A program made the translations under genes and the position numbers. This document shows, in pieces, positions 18,319-25,805 of a stretch of 64,000 bases of DNA (position 1 is its first letter; every line of letters starts with the position of its first letter). Location of the stretch: the NCBI RefSeq assembly GCF_003315615.1, contig NZ_PDCH01000001.1, forward strand, positions 1 to 64,000. Direction: 5' to 3'. Below the pieces are notes generated by a model. It was not told the DNA's origin, ran no database searches, and saw only the letters and a program-made list of their open reading frames with translations. Origin of the DNA: Bifidobacterium xylocopae. Lineage in GTDB: Bacteria; Actinomycetota; Actinomycetes; Actinomycetales; Bifidobacteriaceae.

Positions 18319-18993
18319 ATGGCGAGGATTCTGGCCGTGGAGGACCATCAGGAGATCCAGGATCTCCTGGCTGAGGTCCTCGGTGCCGACTATGAGATCA
18401 CCCAAGCCTTGAGCGGGCCGGAGGCGATAGCCAAGTTCAGTGAGCAGGAGCCGGATCTGGTGCTCCTGGACTTGATGCTGCCAGGGGTGACCGGCGAGAG
18501 TGTCCTGGGGTGGATCCGCAAGGTTTCGGCAGTGCCGGTCATCGTCCTGACAGCCGTGCAGGACAAGGGCCGGACCGTTGCCTTGCTGAAGAAGGGCGCC
18601 AACGATTATGTGACCAAACCCTTCGACATCGACGAGCTGCGCGCGCGGGTGGAGGTCCAGCTGCGAGGCAGGGACGGAGCTCGGCAGGAGGAGGGGCGAT
18701 GCCTGTCCTATCAGGAGCTCAGTCTGGACCCCGACACCCACCAGGTCAGCCTTGGCGGTCGGACTGTGCCTCTGCCGAAAAAGGAGTTCGCCCTGCTGGC
18801 CATTCTGCTCAAACGGCCCCATCAGGTCTTCGACAAGGCCAGCCTGTATGAAGCGGTCTGGGAGCAGCCGTACAACAACGCGGAAAACACGCTCAACGTA
18901 CACTTGAGCAACCTGCGTACCAAGTTGAACGAAGCGGCCGGTGAAGGCCGGTTCATCGTCTCGGTCTGGGGGATCGGGGTGCGACTTGTCTGA
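18319..18993 (+). CDS. OmpR-family response regulator
   Basis: Two-domain transcription regulator, 224 residues. The receiver domain has the acidic pair E8-D9, phosphoacceptor D51 (LLDLMLPG) and the conserved lysine in NDYVTKPFD. The C-terminal winged-helix domain ends with the usual TLNVHLSNLRTKL recognition helix and an IVSVWGIGVRL wing. ATG at 18319 follows GGGAGCC. The histidine kinase gene starts 111 bases downstream, and the divergent ABC exporter is the likely target. Confidence 0.93.
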   Translation: MARILAVEDHQEIQDLLAEVLGADYEITQALSGPEAIAKFSEQEPDLVLLDLMLPGVTGESVLGWIRKVSAVPVIVLTAVQDKGRTVALLKKGANDYVTKPFDIDELRARVEVQLRGRDGARQEEGRCLSYQELSLDPDTHQVSLGGRTVPLPKKEFALLAILLKRPHQVFDKASLYEAVWEQPYNNAENTLNVHLSNLRTKLNEAAGEGRFIVSVWGIGVRLV

Positions 18994-19104
18994 AAGGCGC
19001 CTTGTGACCGGAACGATGCGGGTGAAGGCTGGACTGGTCCTTGATCTGACCGGCAGGGGAGGGTCCGCTGCGCCCGGCCGACCCCACAGGCATGGGGGTG
19101 CGTG

Positions 19105-20052
19105 ATGGTCATGATCGTCCTGCTGGCGCTCGCCGTGGTCGCCGCCCTGGCATTGGCGGTGGGCCTGATCGTGCTCGCTGGTGACCTACGGCGGATCATC
19201 AGGGATTTGGAATACATCAACGAAGGTGCCACCAACGCCACGGTCACCACCAACACCGGGTTCGGACCCACCCGGCGGCTGGCTGAAACGGTGAACGCGA
19301 ACCTGGCCCAGACCCGGCGGCTTCGGGAGCAGGAGTTCAACCAAGAACTGCGCATCCGCCGTATGCTAACCAACCTGACCCACGACATCAAGACCCCGCT
19401 GACCGTTGCACGCGGCTATGTGCAGCTGTTGGGGGAGCGGGCCGGGGAAGCGGGGGCGGATGCGGCTCCAGGTGCCGGTACGGGTGCCGACGCCTGGCGT
19501 AAAGCCGCGTCCAGCCTGGATTCAGTGGACTATTACCTGCATTATCTGATGGATTTTACCTTGATTCAGGAGAAAAGCGGGGGTCTGAGCCTGAGCCAGG
19601 TGGACCTGTCCGCCCTGGTCCAGGATGACCTGTTCGCCGCCTTCGACCAGTTGACCGCGCGGGGGGTCACGGTCGAGCCCTCCATCGAGCCCGGCATCAG
19701 GCTGACCAGTGACGAGACCCTGCTTCACCGCATCGTGCAGAACCTGATTGGCAACTGGCTCAAGTATGCCAGCGGTATGGCCCGGATACGTCTGGGGGCC
19801 GAAGGAAAAGGTCAGTTTGTACTCGTCTTGGAGAACGAAACTGACCAGCCATATGTTCCGGCCGACAGGCTCCGGTTGCGGTTTGCCACCACCGCAGACC
19901 GACAGCCTGACTCGGATGGCACCGGTCTGGGCCTCAGCATCGTAGCCTCCCTGGCAGAGACCCTGGGCGGTCGAATGGAGTTGGAGACCCGGCCTGGGCA
20001 TTTCCGGGTCACAATCATCCTTTGCAGCCAGGAAGCGCCGGTTACAGGTTGA
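19105..20052 (+). CDS. Sensor histidine kinase, short membrane type
   Basis: About 315 residues. A single N-terminal hydrophobic helix (IVLLALAVVAALALAVGLIVLA) anchors the protein; no extracellular sensor domain is evident, as in intramembrane-sensing kinases linked to ABC exporters. The dimerisation helix has the phospho-acceptor in LTHDIKTPLTVARGY. The ATPase domain has an N-box (IVQNLIGNWLKYA) and a G-box with GTGLGLSIVASL. Start is ATG 19105 or GTG 19102; GGGGGTG lies upstream. The partner regulator lies immediately upstream. In many such modules the ABC exporter senses the peptide and signals to the kinase; that is inference here. Confidence 0.9.
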   Translation: MVMIVLLALAVVAALALAVGLIVLAGDLRRIIRDLEYINEGATNATVTTNTGFGPTRRLAETVNANLAQTRRLREQEFNQELRIRRMLTNLTHDIKTPLTVARGYVQLLGERAGEAGADAAPGAGTGADAWRKAASSLDSVDYYLHYLMDFTLIQEKSGGLSLSQVDLSALVQDDLFAAFDQLTARGVTVEPSIEPGIRLTSDETLLHRIVQNLIGNWLKYASGMARIRLGAEGKGQFVLVLENETDQPYVPADRLRLRFATTADRQPDSDGTGLGLSIVASLAETLGGRMELETRPGHFRVTIILCSQEAPVTG

Positions 20053-20211
20053 GAGTCGCATATGCCGGATGGTCAGCTGGGACCGGATGCCGGCGTTGGC
20101 CTCCATGGAGCAGGCGCTCGCCTGGTGAATCGGCCGGACCAAGATCGCCGTTGCCAGCTGGCCCAAGCCGGTTCCATCCCAGCCGGCCTATCCGACCTGC
20201 ATGATGTTAAG

Positions 20212-20259
20212 CCCCCCCCCCCCTCCCGGCGATGCCGTGCCTTGAGGGGAGGGCATTTC
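20212..20259. terminator. Bidirectional terminator with 12-C tract
   Basis: A run of 12 C (20212-20223) leads into CCCTCCC, which pairs with GGGAGGG at about 20246-20252, followed on the plus strand by a T-rich stretch (ATTTCGTTTT). It serves the histidine kinase (+) and, read on the other strand, the threonine aldolase (-). The remaining 20053-20211 sequence holds no recognisable gene. Confidence 0.6.
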
Positions 20260-20262
20260 GTT

Positions 20263-21288
20263 TTACAGGAGCTCGGCCAGGGCCTGGGCGTCTGCGGTCC
20301 TGGTGGCCCAGGAGGTGGCGAAGCGGATGACCGTGTGGTCGGCGTCCTTGCGTTCCCAGAAGTCGAAGTTGACCTGCTGGCGCAGGACCTCCATCCGGCT
20401 GTTCTCGATCACCACGAAGGTCTGGTTGGTGGGTGAGTCGATGAAGAACTCATAGTCCTTCTCACGCAAGGCCTTGCGGATGATCTCGGCGGTGTCGATG
20501 GCCTGGTGGGAGATGCGCGTGTACAGCCCGTCGGTAAAGAGGGCGTCGAACTGCACTCCGAGCAGGCGCCCCTTGGCCAGCAACCCGCCCCGGCGTTTGA
20601 TGAGCGTGCCGAAGTACTCGGGTGCGTCGGCCTTGGGGAAGACCACGGCCTCGCCGCACAGGGCGCCCACCTTGGTGCCGCCGATGTAGAACACGTCCGC
20701 CAGGTTCGCAATGTCCTCCAGGGTCACGTCCGTGCCGGGGGCGACCAGTCCGTACCCCAGGCGCGCGCCGTCGATGTAGAGGGGAATCTCGTATTGCTGG
20801 CAAATGTCATGCAGCTCGGTCAGCTCGGCCTTGGAGTAGAGGGTGCCGTATTCGGTGGGCCAGGAGATGTAGACCATGCCGGGAAAGACCATCTGCTCGT
20901 GGTTGGCGTCGGCCCAGAAGGTCTCCAGGAACTCGCGCAAGGCGGGGGCGGGCAGCTTGCCGTCCACCTCCGGGATGGTCAGCACCTTGTGGTCCACGGC
21001 CTCGATGGCGCCGGCCTCGTGCATGTTCACATGGCCCGTGCTGGCCGCCACCACGCCCTGGTACTGCTTGAGCAGGGTGGAGATGACGATCTGGTTGGTC
21101 TGCGTGCCGCCCGAGATGAAGAAGACCTGCGCGTCCGGCTTGCCGCAGGCCCGGGCGATCCTCTCCGCCGCCGAGCGCGTATAGCGGTCCTTGCCATAGC
21201 CGGGCAGCTGCTCCATATTGGATTCCACCAGCGCCCGCAGCACCTCCGGGCAAGCCCCCTCGGAATAATCATTGACAAAGTTCAACAT
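20263..21288 (-). CDS. Low-specificity L-threonine aldolase
   Basis: PLP-dependent enzyme of the threonine aldolase / beta-eliminating lyase family that cleaves L-threonine or L-allo-threonine to glycine and acetaldehyde. 341 residues, the usual length. Visible features are NDYSEGACPEVLRAL at the start, FFISGGTQTNQIVISTLL (cofactor phosphate region), LYIDGARLGYGL and the Schiff-base lysine in YIGGTKVGALCGEA. ATG at 21288 is preceded by AAAGGA. Single gene, ending at the shared terminator. A related lyase with another beta-hydroxy amino acid as substrate remains possible. Confidence 0.9.
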   Translation of the reverse strand: MLNFVNDYSEGACPEVLRALVESNMEQLPGYGKDRYTRSAAERIARACGKPDAQVFFISGGTQTNQIVISTLLKQYQGVVAASTGHVNMHEAGAIEAVDHKVLTIPEVDGKLPAPALREFLETFWADANHEQMVFPGMVYISWPTEYGTLYSKAELTELHDICQQYEIPLYIDGARLGYGLVAPGTDVTLEDIANLADVFYIGGTKVGALCGEAVVFPKADAPEYFGTLIKRRGGLLAKGRLLGVQFDALFTDGLYTRISHQAIDTAEIIRKALREKDYEFFIDSPTNQTFVVIENSRMEVLRQQVNFDFWERKDADHTVIRFATSWATRTADAQALAELL

Positions 21289-21568
21289 CTTCCGTGTCCT
21301 TTCGTCGAGGTTTTCCCTGCCGCCGGTGTACCTGCGGGTCCCTGCTCGTCCGGCGGAGCAGACACCACCTTATGGTTTCTGCCATTCTATCGGTGCGGTT
21401 CATCCGCCGGGCTGCCATGGGTTTTGGGTGGTCAGCGGAGACTGAATTGTTGCGCAGAGCAGTTTCCCTGTCACTGCCGATTTGGTCTGGCCGAGCGAGG
21501 GGCTGAGTCGGGGGCGTTCCTGGACTCAGCGCGCCGGTTGCCGCCTGCTGTTGACGGATTTTGAGGAT

Positions 21569-21588
21569 ATTCGAAAATTCGTTCGAAT
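21569..21588. promoter_or_regulatory. Inverted repeat ATTCGAA-N6-TTCGAAT, operator candidate
   Basis: Two seven-base arms (21569-21575 and 21582-21588) flank AATTCG. A -10-like TATGCT follows at 21594-21599, and the hydrolase ATG is at 21632, so the repeat would overlap the -35 region. The half-sites are AT-rich compared with the genome. The true regulator is unknown. Confidence 0.45.
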
Positions 21589-21631
21589 GATGCTATGCTG
21601 CTTTCACTGCCTGAGCCGGATCGAGGTTCAC

Positions 21632-22231
21632 ATGAACGTGATTATCTTCCATGGGTCCACACCCCACGCCAGTGCCGACTGCTACTGGTACCGGGGCTTG
21701 GCGGAAACGCGCAAGGGCTGGGAGATGGATGCCGCCGTCGCGGAATTGCCCCTGCTGGACAGGGAGCCCTTGGAGTATTCATTGCGCAAGTTCCGGGACT
21801 TGGGACTGCCCGTCGATGGCGGGACTGTCCTCATCGGCCATTCTGCGGGCACCAACCTGATCTTCTCCCTGCTGGAGCAGGTAAGCAAGCCGGTGCGTGC
21901 CACGTACTTGGTAGCAGGCTACTGCAGCCCCCACCCAAATCCGAGCCTGACTCTGAAGGACTCATACGACTGGCCGCGCATCAAGGCCAACGCTGGCGAA
22001 GTCTATCTGTTCAACTCCTTCAATGATCCCTTCAACTGCAACGAACTCCAAGGCAAACTCCTCTTCGACCACCTAGGCGGCACCCTCCTCCTCCGTAACC
22101 ACGGCCACTTCCTCCAGACCCGCCAACCTCTGCTCCTCAAGCTTCTGCTCCCATTAATCCCTGTAAATCTCAAATGCCCGGACGATTTGCCAAGCCGGTC
22201 AACCACTCCATATGAAACGACTGATTATTGA
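21632..22231 (+). CDS. RBBP9/YdeN-like alpha/beta serine hydrolase
   Basis: Small hydrolase of 199 residues resembling the Ser_hydrolase (RBBP9/YdeN) family. The opening MNVIIFHGSTP is the first beta strand and oxyanion loop. The nucleophile elbow is VLIGHSAGTNLIF, the acid is probably the aspartate in NSFNDPFNCN, and the histidine lies in NHGHFLQ. Substrate unknown. ATG at 21632 has GAGGTT upstream; the longer frame from 21482 has no ribosome site. The C-terminal 20 residues are polar and probably unstructured. Base composition is lower in GC than the neighbours, and tRNA-His lies about 100 bases downstream, so acquisition by transfer is plausible. Confidence 0.8.
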   Translation: MNVIIFHGSTPHASADCYWYRGLAETRKGWEMDAAVAELPLLDREPLEYSLRKFRDLGLPVDGGTVLIGHSAGTNLIFSLLEQVSKPVRATYLVAGYCSPHPNPSLTLKDSYDWPRIKANAGEVYLFNSFNDPFNCNELQGKLLFDHLGGTLLLRNHGHFLQTRQPLLLKLLLPLIPVNLKCPDDLPSRSTTPYETTDY

Positions 22232-22332
22232 TAGCGGGCGGTCTACAGAAGTTGACAAAACGGTGTTTTACTCAAGCAAAGCGAGTCCGCTAACACGTTA
22301 GAGGCGTTAGAGGAGTATGAGTTTGAAGGTGG

Positions 22333-22406
22333 GGTGGCTAACGCGGCTCGAACGCGCGACCTCCTGAACCACAATCAGGTGCTCTACCGACTGAGCTATA
22401 GCCACC
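22333..22406 (-). tRNA. tRNA-His (anticodon GTG)
   Basis: On the minus strand the acceptor stem GTGGCTA pairs with TAGCCAC, the D arm is TAGCTCAGTCGGTAGAGC, the anticodon stem CCTGA/TCAGG encloses TTGTGGT with anticodon GTG, and the T loop is GTTCGAG. The extra G at -1 (22406) pairs with C73 (22333), the identity feature of tRNA-His. CCA is not encoded. A perfect eight-base-arm hairpin (22417-22434) lies just upstream in the precursor. Confidence 0.97.
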
Positions 22407-22680
22407 ATGTGCATCTGACGCTGCGTGCAGCGTCGTGCAACGAACAATTACTCTACACTATGCCCTAACTTTTTGCCTCTCCTGTCGTGTTGCGCGTGCT
22501 AAGCCGCGTCGTCTGCGATGTCTGACATGCACCATGGCATCGGCCCGGCTGCCTGGGTTTCACGAATCTGCGGCTACCGGTCTGGCTGCCTCGCCAGGTC
22601 CGGCCGTCTTGTGCAATCGTTGAAAGCATGGGTGCGGTTATCCGGCTATCTGGGTGAGTCCTCCCGTTCGTCAGGCACAC
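22407..22680. other. Non-coding gap between tRNA-His and glycosylase gene
   Basis: Holds the tRNA promoter region on the minus strand, with possible -10 boxes around 22450-22460, and the hairpin GACGCTGC-GT-GCAGCGTC (22417-22434). I see no gene. Confidence 0.5.
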
Positions 22681-23217
22681 TTAATGCCCCTTCCTACCCT
22701 CATCTGCTGTCAGTCCGATTGCTCGTAGGATGGGCCGGTAGGCATCCTGCAGGTCAGCTAGGCGCATGGCTGCATTCGCCGGACTGGTTGAAGGCAGGCG
22801 CGTCACAGGGATGCTTGGTCCGTCCTCCGGCAGACCTGGCTCGATCAGCTGCCGGTAAAGTCTGGTGGCCATGGCCCCGGTGGTGAAGACATGCGTGATG
22901 GTGGCGCTCCGCAGGATTGGTGTCAGGTCGTTGGGAACGGCGTTGCTGATGCTGGCGTCCCGAGCCCCTTCGATGTCACAGGAGGCTATCACGTCCCACA
23001 GCGCTATGCGGTGTCTGTGCAGGAAAGCCGCTCGCCCGGCCGGATCCGGTCCAATATGTTCTTTGAACAACCCTTCCATGACAGGCCAGAAACGGTTGTG
23101 TGGGTTCATATAGTAGAAGCCGGCTTCACGCGACCTGGGACTTGGCACGGACCCGAGAAGCAGTACACGGCTGTCCTCATCCCAGAGCGGTCCGAAACCG
23201 TGTTCCACGCGGGTCAT
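22681..23217 (-). CDS. DNA-deoxyinosine glycosylase-like protein (UDG superfamily)
   Basis: 178 residues. The LLLGSVPSPRSREAGFYYMNPHNRFWPVM block is the hallmark of the hypoxanthine/deoxyinosine DNA glycosylase branch (family 6) of the uracil-DNA glycosylase superfamily, with ALWDVIASCDIEGARDASI following. The C-terminal motif LPSTSPANAAM is the counterpart of the HPSPLS loop in Ung. Likely role: removal of deaminated adenine (hypoxanthine) from DNA. The start codon overlaps the stop of the upstream YwiC-like gene by ATGA, so the two are translationally coupled, although no functional link is known to me. Confidence 0.85.
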   Translation of the reverse strand: MTRVEHGFGPLWDEDSRVLLLGSVPSPRSREAGFYYMNPHNRFWPVMEGLFKEHIGPDPAGRAAFLHRHRIALWDVIASCDIEGARDASISNAVPNDLTPILRSATITHVFTTGAMATRLYRQLIEPGLPEDGPSIPVTRLPSTSPANAAMRLADLQDAYRPILRAIGLTADEGRKGH

Positions 23218-24107
23218 AGCGGCAATTCAAGCACAGAGCCTGCGGCAAGGGCAAGGGCGAACACCGCAGCCGACGAGGCGAATTCAATCAGGCCGACGTA
23301 TTTGACCGGCAGTCTTGGCGGTGCGAGGGGAGGGACCAGGGCGGCCCGCAGCGTCGGAGCAAAGGCAAGCAGAAGAGGCCAGACGCCGAGGACGGGGACC
23401 GCCAGCGCCATGAAAGCCGGCAGGATCAAGCTCCAGGCCACGGACAGAAGGTAGTAGCCGCGGCTGCCGCGCTCGCGGATCATGGTCTTGACGAACAACA
23501 CCGATCCGAACTCGCCGATGGCGAAGATCAGTGTGGCTGCCTGGGCGGATCCAAGGGCCTCGCGGGGAAAGAATCCATCAGCGAAGCAGTTGACGCCAGG
23601 GTTCGTCCGGCATGCCCAGTAGCCACCCCATCCGTGTTCCAGGGTGGGTCCGGCGACTGGTGAACCGCCCAGAGACGCTGCGATCGGGCAGATCCCGCAG
23701 GCGGCAAGCACAGCCGTGGCGTTGCCCCACAGGCTGCGTTCCTGGTGATGGTGGGCGGCCAGGAATGATAGGCTGCCCAGGATCAGGTATGCGGGTACCC
23801 AACGCAGTAGGCCCGGCGCACAAGCCAAGAGGGCCAGACCGGCTGCGATCGTCAGTCCGCCGTAGGCGGCGGCCGGTGCCTGGTAGCGGACCGCACGACG
23901 GGAGAAGAACCAGCGGGAGATGGCGAACTGGGCGCAGTAGCACAGGATCCAGGCCAACAGCAGCAGGATGGCCCGCCAGGAGGGGCCGTTGAGGACGAGT
24001 CCCCCCAGGGCTGGCAGAAGGGCCATGGCCCAGGCACCGGGCTGGGTCGGCAGCCAGAGGCGGATTAGATGGCGGCCCCGGGCGGATAGGCCTCTTGCGT
24101 AGGCCAT
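23214..24107 (-). CDS. YwiC-like membrane protein
   Basis: 297 residues, mostly hydrophobic, with eight or more predicted membrane helices. The N-terminal LPTQPGAWAMALLPALGGL corresponds to the HGAW-type opening of the YwiC-like family, and LAAHHHQERSLWGN is a conserved polar loop. Function of the family is not established. I chose ATG at 24107 because GGGGAGG lies seven bases upstream; the longer frame to 24206 is unsupported. First gene of a two-gene operon with the glycosylase. Two cysteine-rich loops (WACRTNPGVNCFADG) are unusual for a membrane protein of this size. Confidence 0.8.
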   Translation of the reverse strand: MAYARGLSARGRHLIRLWLPTQPGAWAMALLPALGGLVLNGPSWRAILLLLAWILCYCAQFAISRWFFSRRAVRYQAPAAAYGGLTIAAGLALLACAPGLLRWVPAYLILGSLSFLAAHHHQERSLWGNATAVLAACGICPIAASLGGSPVAGPTLEHGWGGYWACRTNPGVNCFADGFFPREALGSAQAATLIFAIGEFGSVLFVKTMIRERGSRGYYLLSVAWSLILPAFMALAVPVLGVWPLLLAFAPTLRAALVPPLAPPRLPVKYVGLIEFASSAAVFALALAAGSVLELPL

Positions 24108-24268
24108 GGATGCCTCCCCTGCAGAGAATGAATAGGGACTTTCCCCACTGTATTGCCAGGGTGGCTGGCGGGCAAGGGGTATCAGGGCTGGGACAGAATG
24201 CCTCATGCCTCAGTCTTGTAGCGGGGCCGGGAAGGGGGGCCTAGAATTACGGCAGGAGGTGCTTGTGC

Positions 24269-24631
24269 ATGGCGGAACTGCGCATCAAGCGGGTGTATGA
24301 ACGGGCCGAGGGGACGGACGGGACACGGGTGCTGGTGGACCGGCTCTGGCCGCGGGGAATGTCCAAGGACAAAGCCCGGCTGGACCTGTGGCTCAAGGAG
24401 ATCGCCCCCAGCTCGCAGCTGCGCAAGTGGTGGGGGCATGACCCCTCCGCATACGCTGAATTCGTCCGACGGTACCGGGCCGAGCTGGACGATAACCCAG
24501 AGGCCGTTGCCCGCTTGGGGGAGCTGCTGCGTACCCGCCCGGTGGTCACCCTGCTCTATGGGGCCAAGGATTCGAAACTCAACCAGGCGGCCGTCCTGCG
24601 CGACTACATGGAGGTCCGGGCCGGAGACTGA
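24269..24631 (+). CDS. DUF488 family protein
   Basis: 120 residues. IKRVYE, TRVLVDRLWPRGMSKDKARLDLW and WWGHDPSAYAEFVRRYRAEL are the characteristic blocks of the small DUF488 proteins, whose biochemical role is unknown. ATG at 24269 has AGGAGG nine bases upstream; the TTG two codons earlier is too close to that site. Single gene between the YwiC pair and the str operon. Confidence 0.85.
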   Translation: MAELRIKRVYERAEGTDGTRVLVDRLWPRGMSKDKARLDLWLKEIAPSSQLRKWWGHDPSAYAEFVRRYRAELDDNPEAVARLGELLRTRPVVTLLYGAKDSKLNQAAVLRDYMEVRAGD

Positions 24632-24933
24632 CACCGATGGCATCAGTTGCCACAACCCGCATTTCCTCGCTGGTGAAACGGCGTGAATCGTGCTATGGTG
24701 AATACCTGTATGTGCCAGCGGCATGCCTTATGTGACAGGGGTGGGCGCTGGGATATCCCGGCAATCCAAGGAATCGCACGCAGCAATGCGCTGGCGGGAG
24801 GATTGCGGGCCATCGGGCCGGTGGACTGTGGCTGCTTTGCTCTCCGAGAGGGATTCGGTGGGGTGGGGCCGCAGCGAGGCGGCTTCACGAACGACGGAAT
24901 ACGTGAATTCCCAAGGAAATCGGAGAGAATCAG
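24632..24933 (+). promoter_or_regulatory. Upstream region and long leader of the str operon
   Basis: No gene. A -10-like TATGGT at 24694-24699 would give a leader of roughly 230 bases before rpsL. The stretch is GC-rich with several short inverted repeats but shows no riboswitch I recognise. It is a natural place for growth-rate or ribosomal-protein control. Confidence 0.45.
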
Positions 24934-25305
24934 TTGCCAACAATTGAACAGCTCGTCCGTAAAGGACGCAAGGCCAAGAAGAGTAAGTCCAAGACTCTGG
25001 CCTTGAAGGGCAGCCCGCTTCGCCGCGGCGTCTGCACCCGTGTATACACCACCACCCCGAAGAAGCCGAACTCGGCCCTGCGTAAGGTCGCCCGTGTGCG
25101 CCTGAGCTCCGGCATCGAGGTCAGCGCCTATATCCCCGGCGAAGGCCACAACCTGCAGGAGCACTCCATCGTGCTGGTGCGCGGCGGCCGTGTCAAGGAT
25201 CTGCCGGGTGTGCGCTACCACATCGTGCGCGGCGCGCTCGATACGCAGGGTGTCAAGGATCGCAAGCAGGGCCGTTCCCTGTACGGAACAAAGAAGGCTA
25301 AGTAA
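24934..25305 (+). CDS. rpsL: 30S ribosomal protein S12
   Basis: 123 residues, universal decoding-site protein of the small subunit. [41 protein letters not shown] and [19 protein letters not shown] are all present. The lysine of TTPKKPNSA and the later KDLPGVRYH region, where streptomycin-resistance changes fall, look wild-type. Initiation is at TTG (24934), supported by GGAGAGA eight bases upstream. First gene of rpsL-rpsG-fusA. Confidence 0.99.
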   Translation: MPTIEQLVRKGRKAKKSKSKTLALKGSPLRRGVCTRVYTTTPKKPNSALRKVARVRLSSGIEVSAYIPGEGHNLQEHSIVLVRGGRVKDLPGVRYHIVRGALDTQGVKDRKQGRSLYGTKKAK

Positions 25306-25308
25306 GGC

Positions 25309-25779
25309 ATGTCACGTAAAGGACCAGCAAAGAAGCACCAGCTCCTGCCCGACCCGATCTACGGTTCGACGGTCGTCGCGCAGCTGATCAACAAGATTCT
25401 CCTCGATGGCAAGAAGTCCATCGCCGAGGACATCGTCTACACCGCCCTGGAGCAGGTAAAGGCCAAGACCGATCAGGAGCCTGTCGCGGTTTTGAAGCGC
25501 GCCCTGGACAACATCCGGCCCTCCCTGGAGGTCCGTTCCCGTCGAGTCGGCGGCGCCACCTACCAGGTGCCCGTCGAGGTCAAGCCCAACCGCGCCAACA
25601 CACTCTCCCTGCGCTGGCTGACCGATTTCAGCCGCGCTCGTCGCGAGAAGACCATGGCCGAGCGCCTGGCCAATGAGATCCTGGACGCCTCCAATGGTCT
25701 GGGCGCCTCCGTCAAGCGGCGCGAGGACACCCACAAGATGGCCGAGGCGAACAAGGCCTTCGCCCACTATCGCTGGTAA
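25309..25779 (+). CDS. rpsG: 30S ribosomal protein S7
   Basis: 156 residues, binds the 3' major domain of 16S rRNA and nucleates 30S head assembly. [20 protein letters not shown] and the conserved [18 protein letters not shown] and [21 protein letters not shown] blocks are present. Three bases separate it from rpsL, so the two are cotranscribed. Confidence 0.99.
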   Translation: MSRKGPAKKHQLLPDPIYGSTVVAQLINKILLDGKKSIAEDIVYTALEQVKAKTDQEPVAVLKRALDNIRPSLEVRSRRVGGATYQVPVEVKPNRANTLSLRWLTDFSRARREKTMAERLANEILDASNGLGASVKRREDTHKMAEANKAFAHYRW

Positions 25780-25805
25780 TAAGTAGAGAGCGAGAATAGG
25801 GAATT

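Noticed and set aside
22252-22257. Consensus-like -35 hexamer TTGACA downstream of the hydrolase
   Set aside because: No -10 at suitable spacing and no plus-strand gene follows.
22296-22313. Direct repeat CGTTAGAGG twice, next to CTAAC-AC-GTTAG, beside tRNA-His
   Set aside because: Too short and isolated to call an attachment site; no matching copy of the tRNA 3' end and no integrase are visible.
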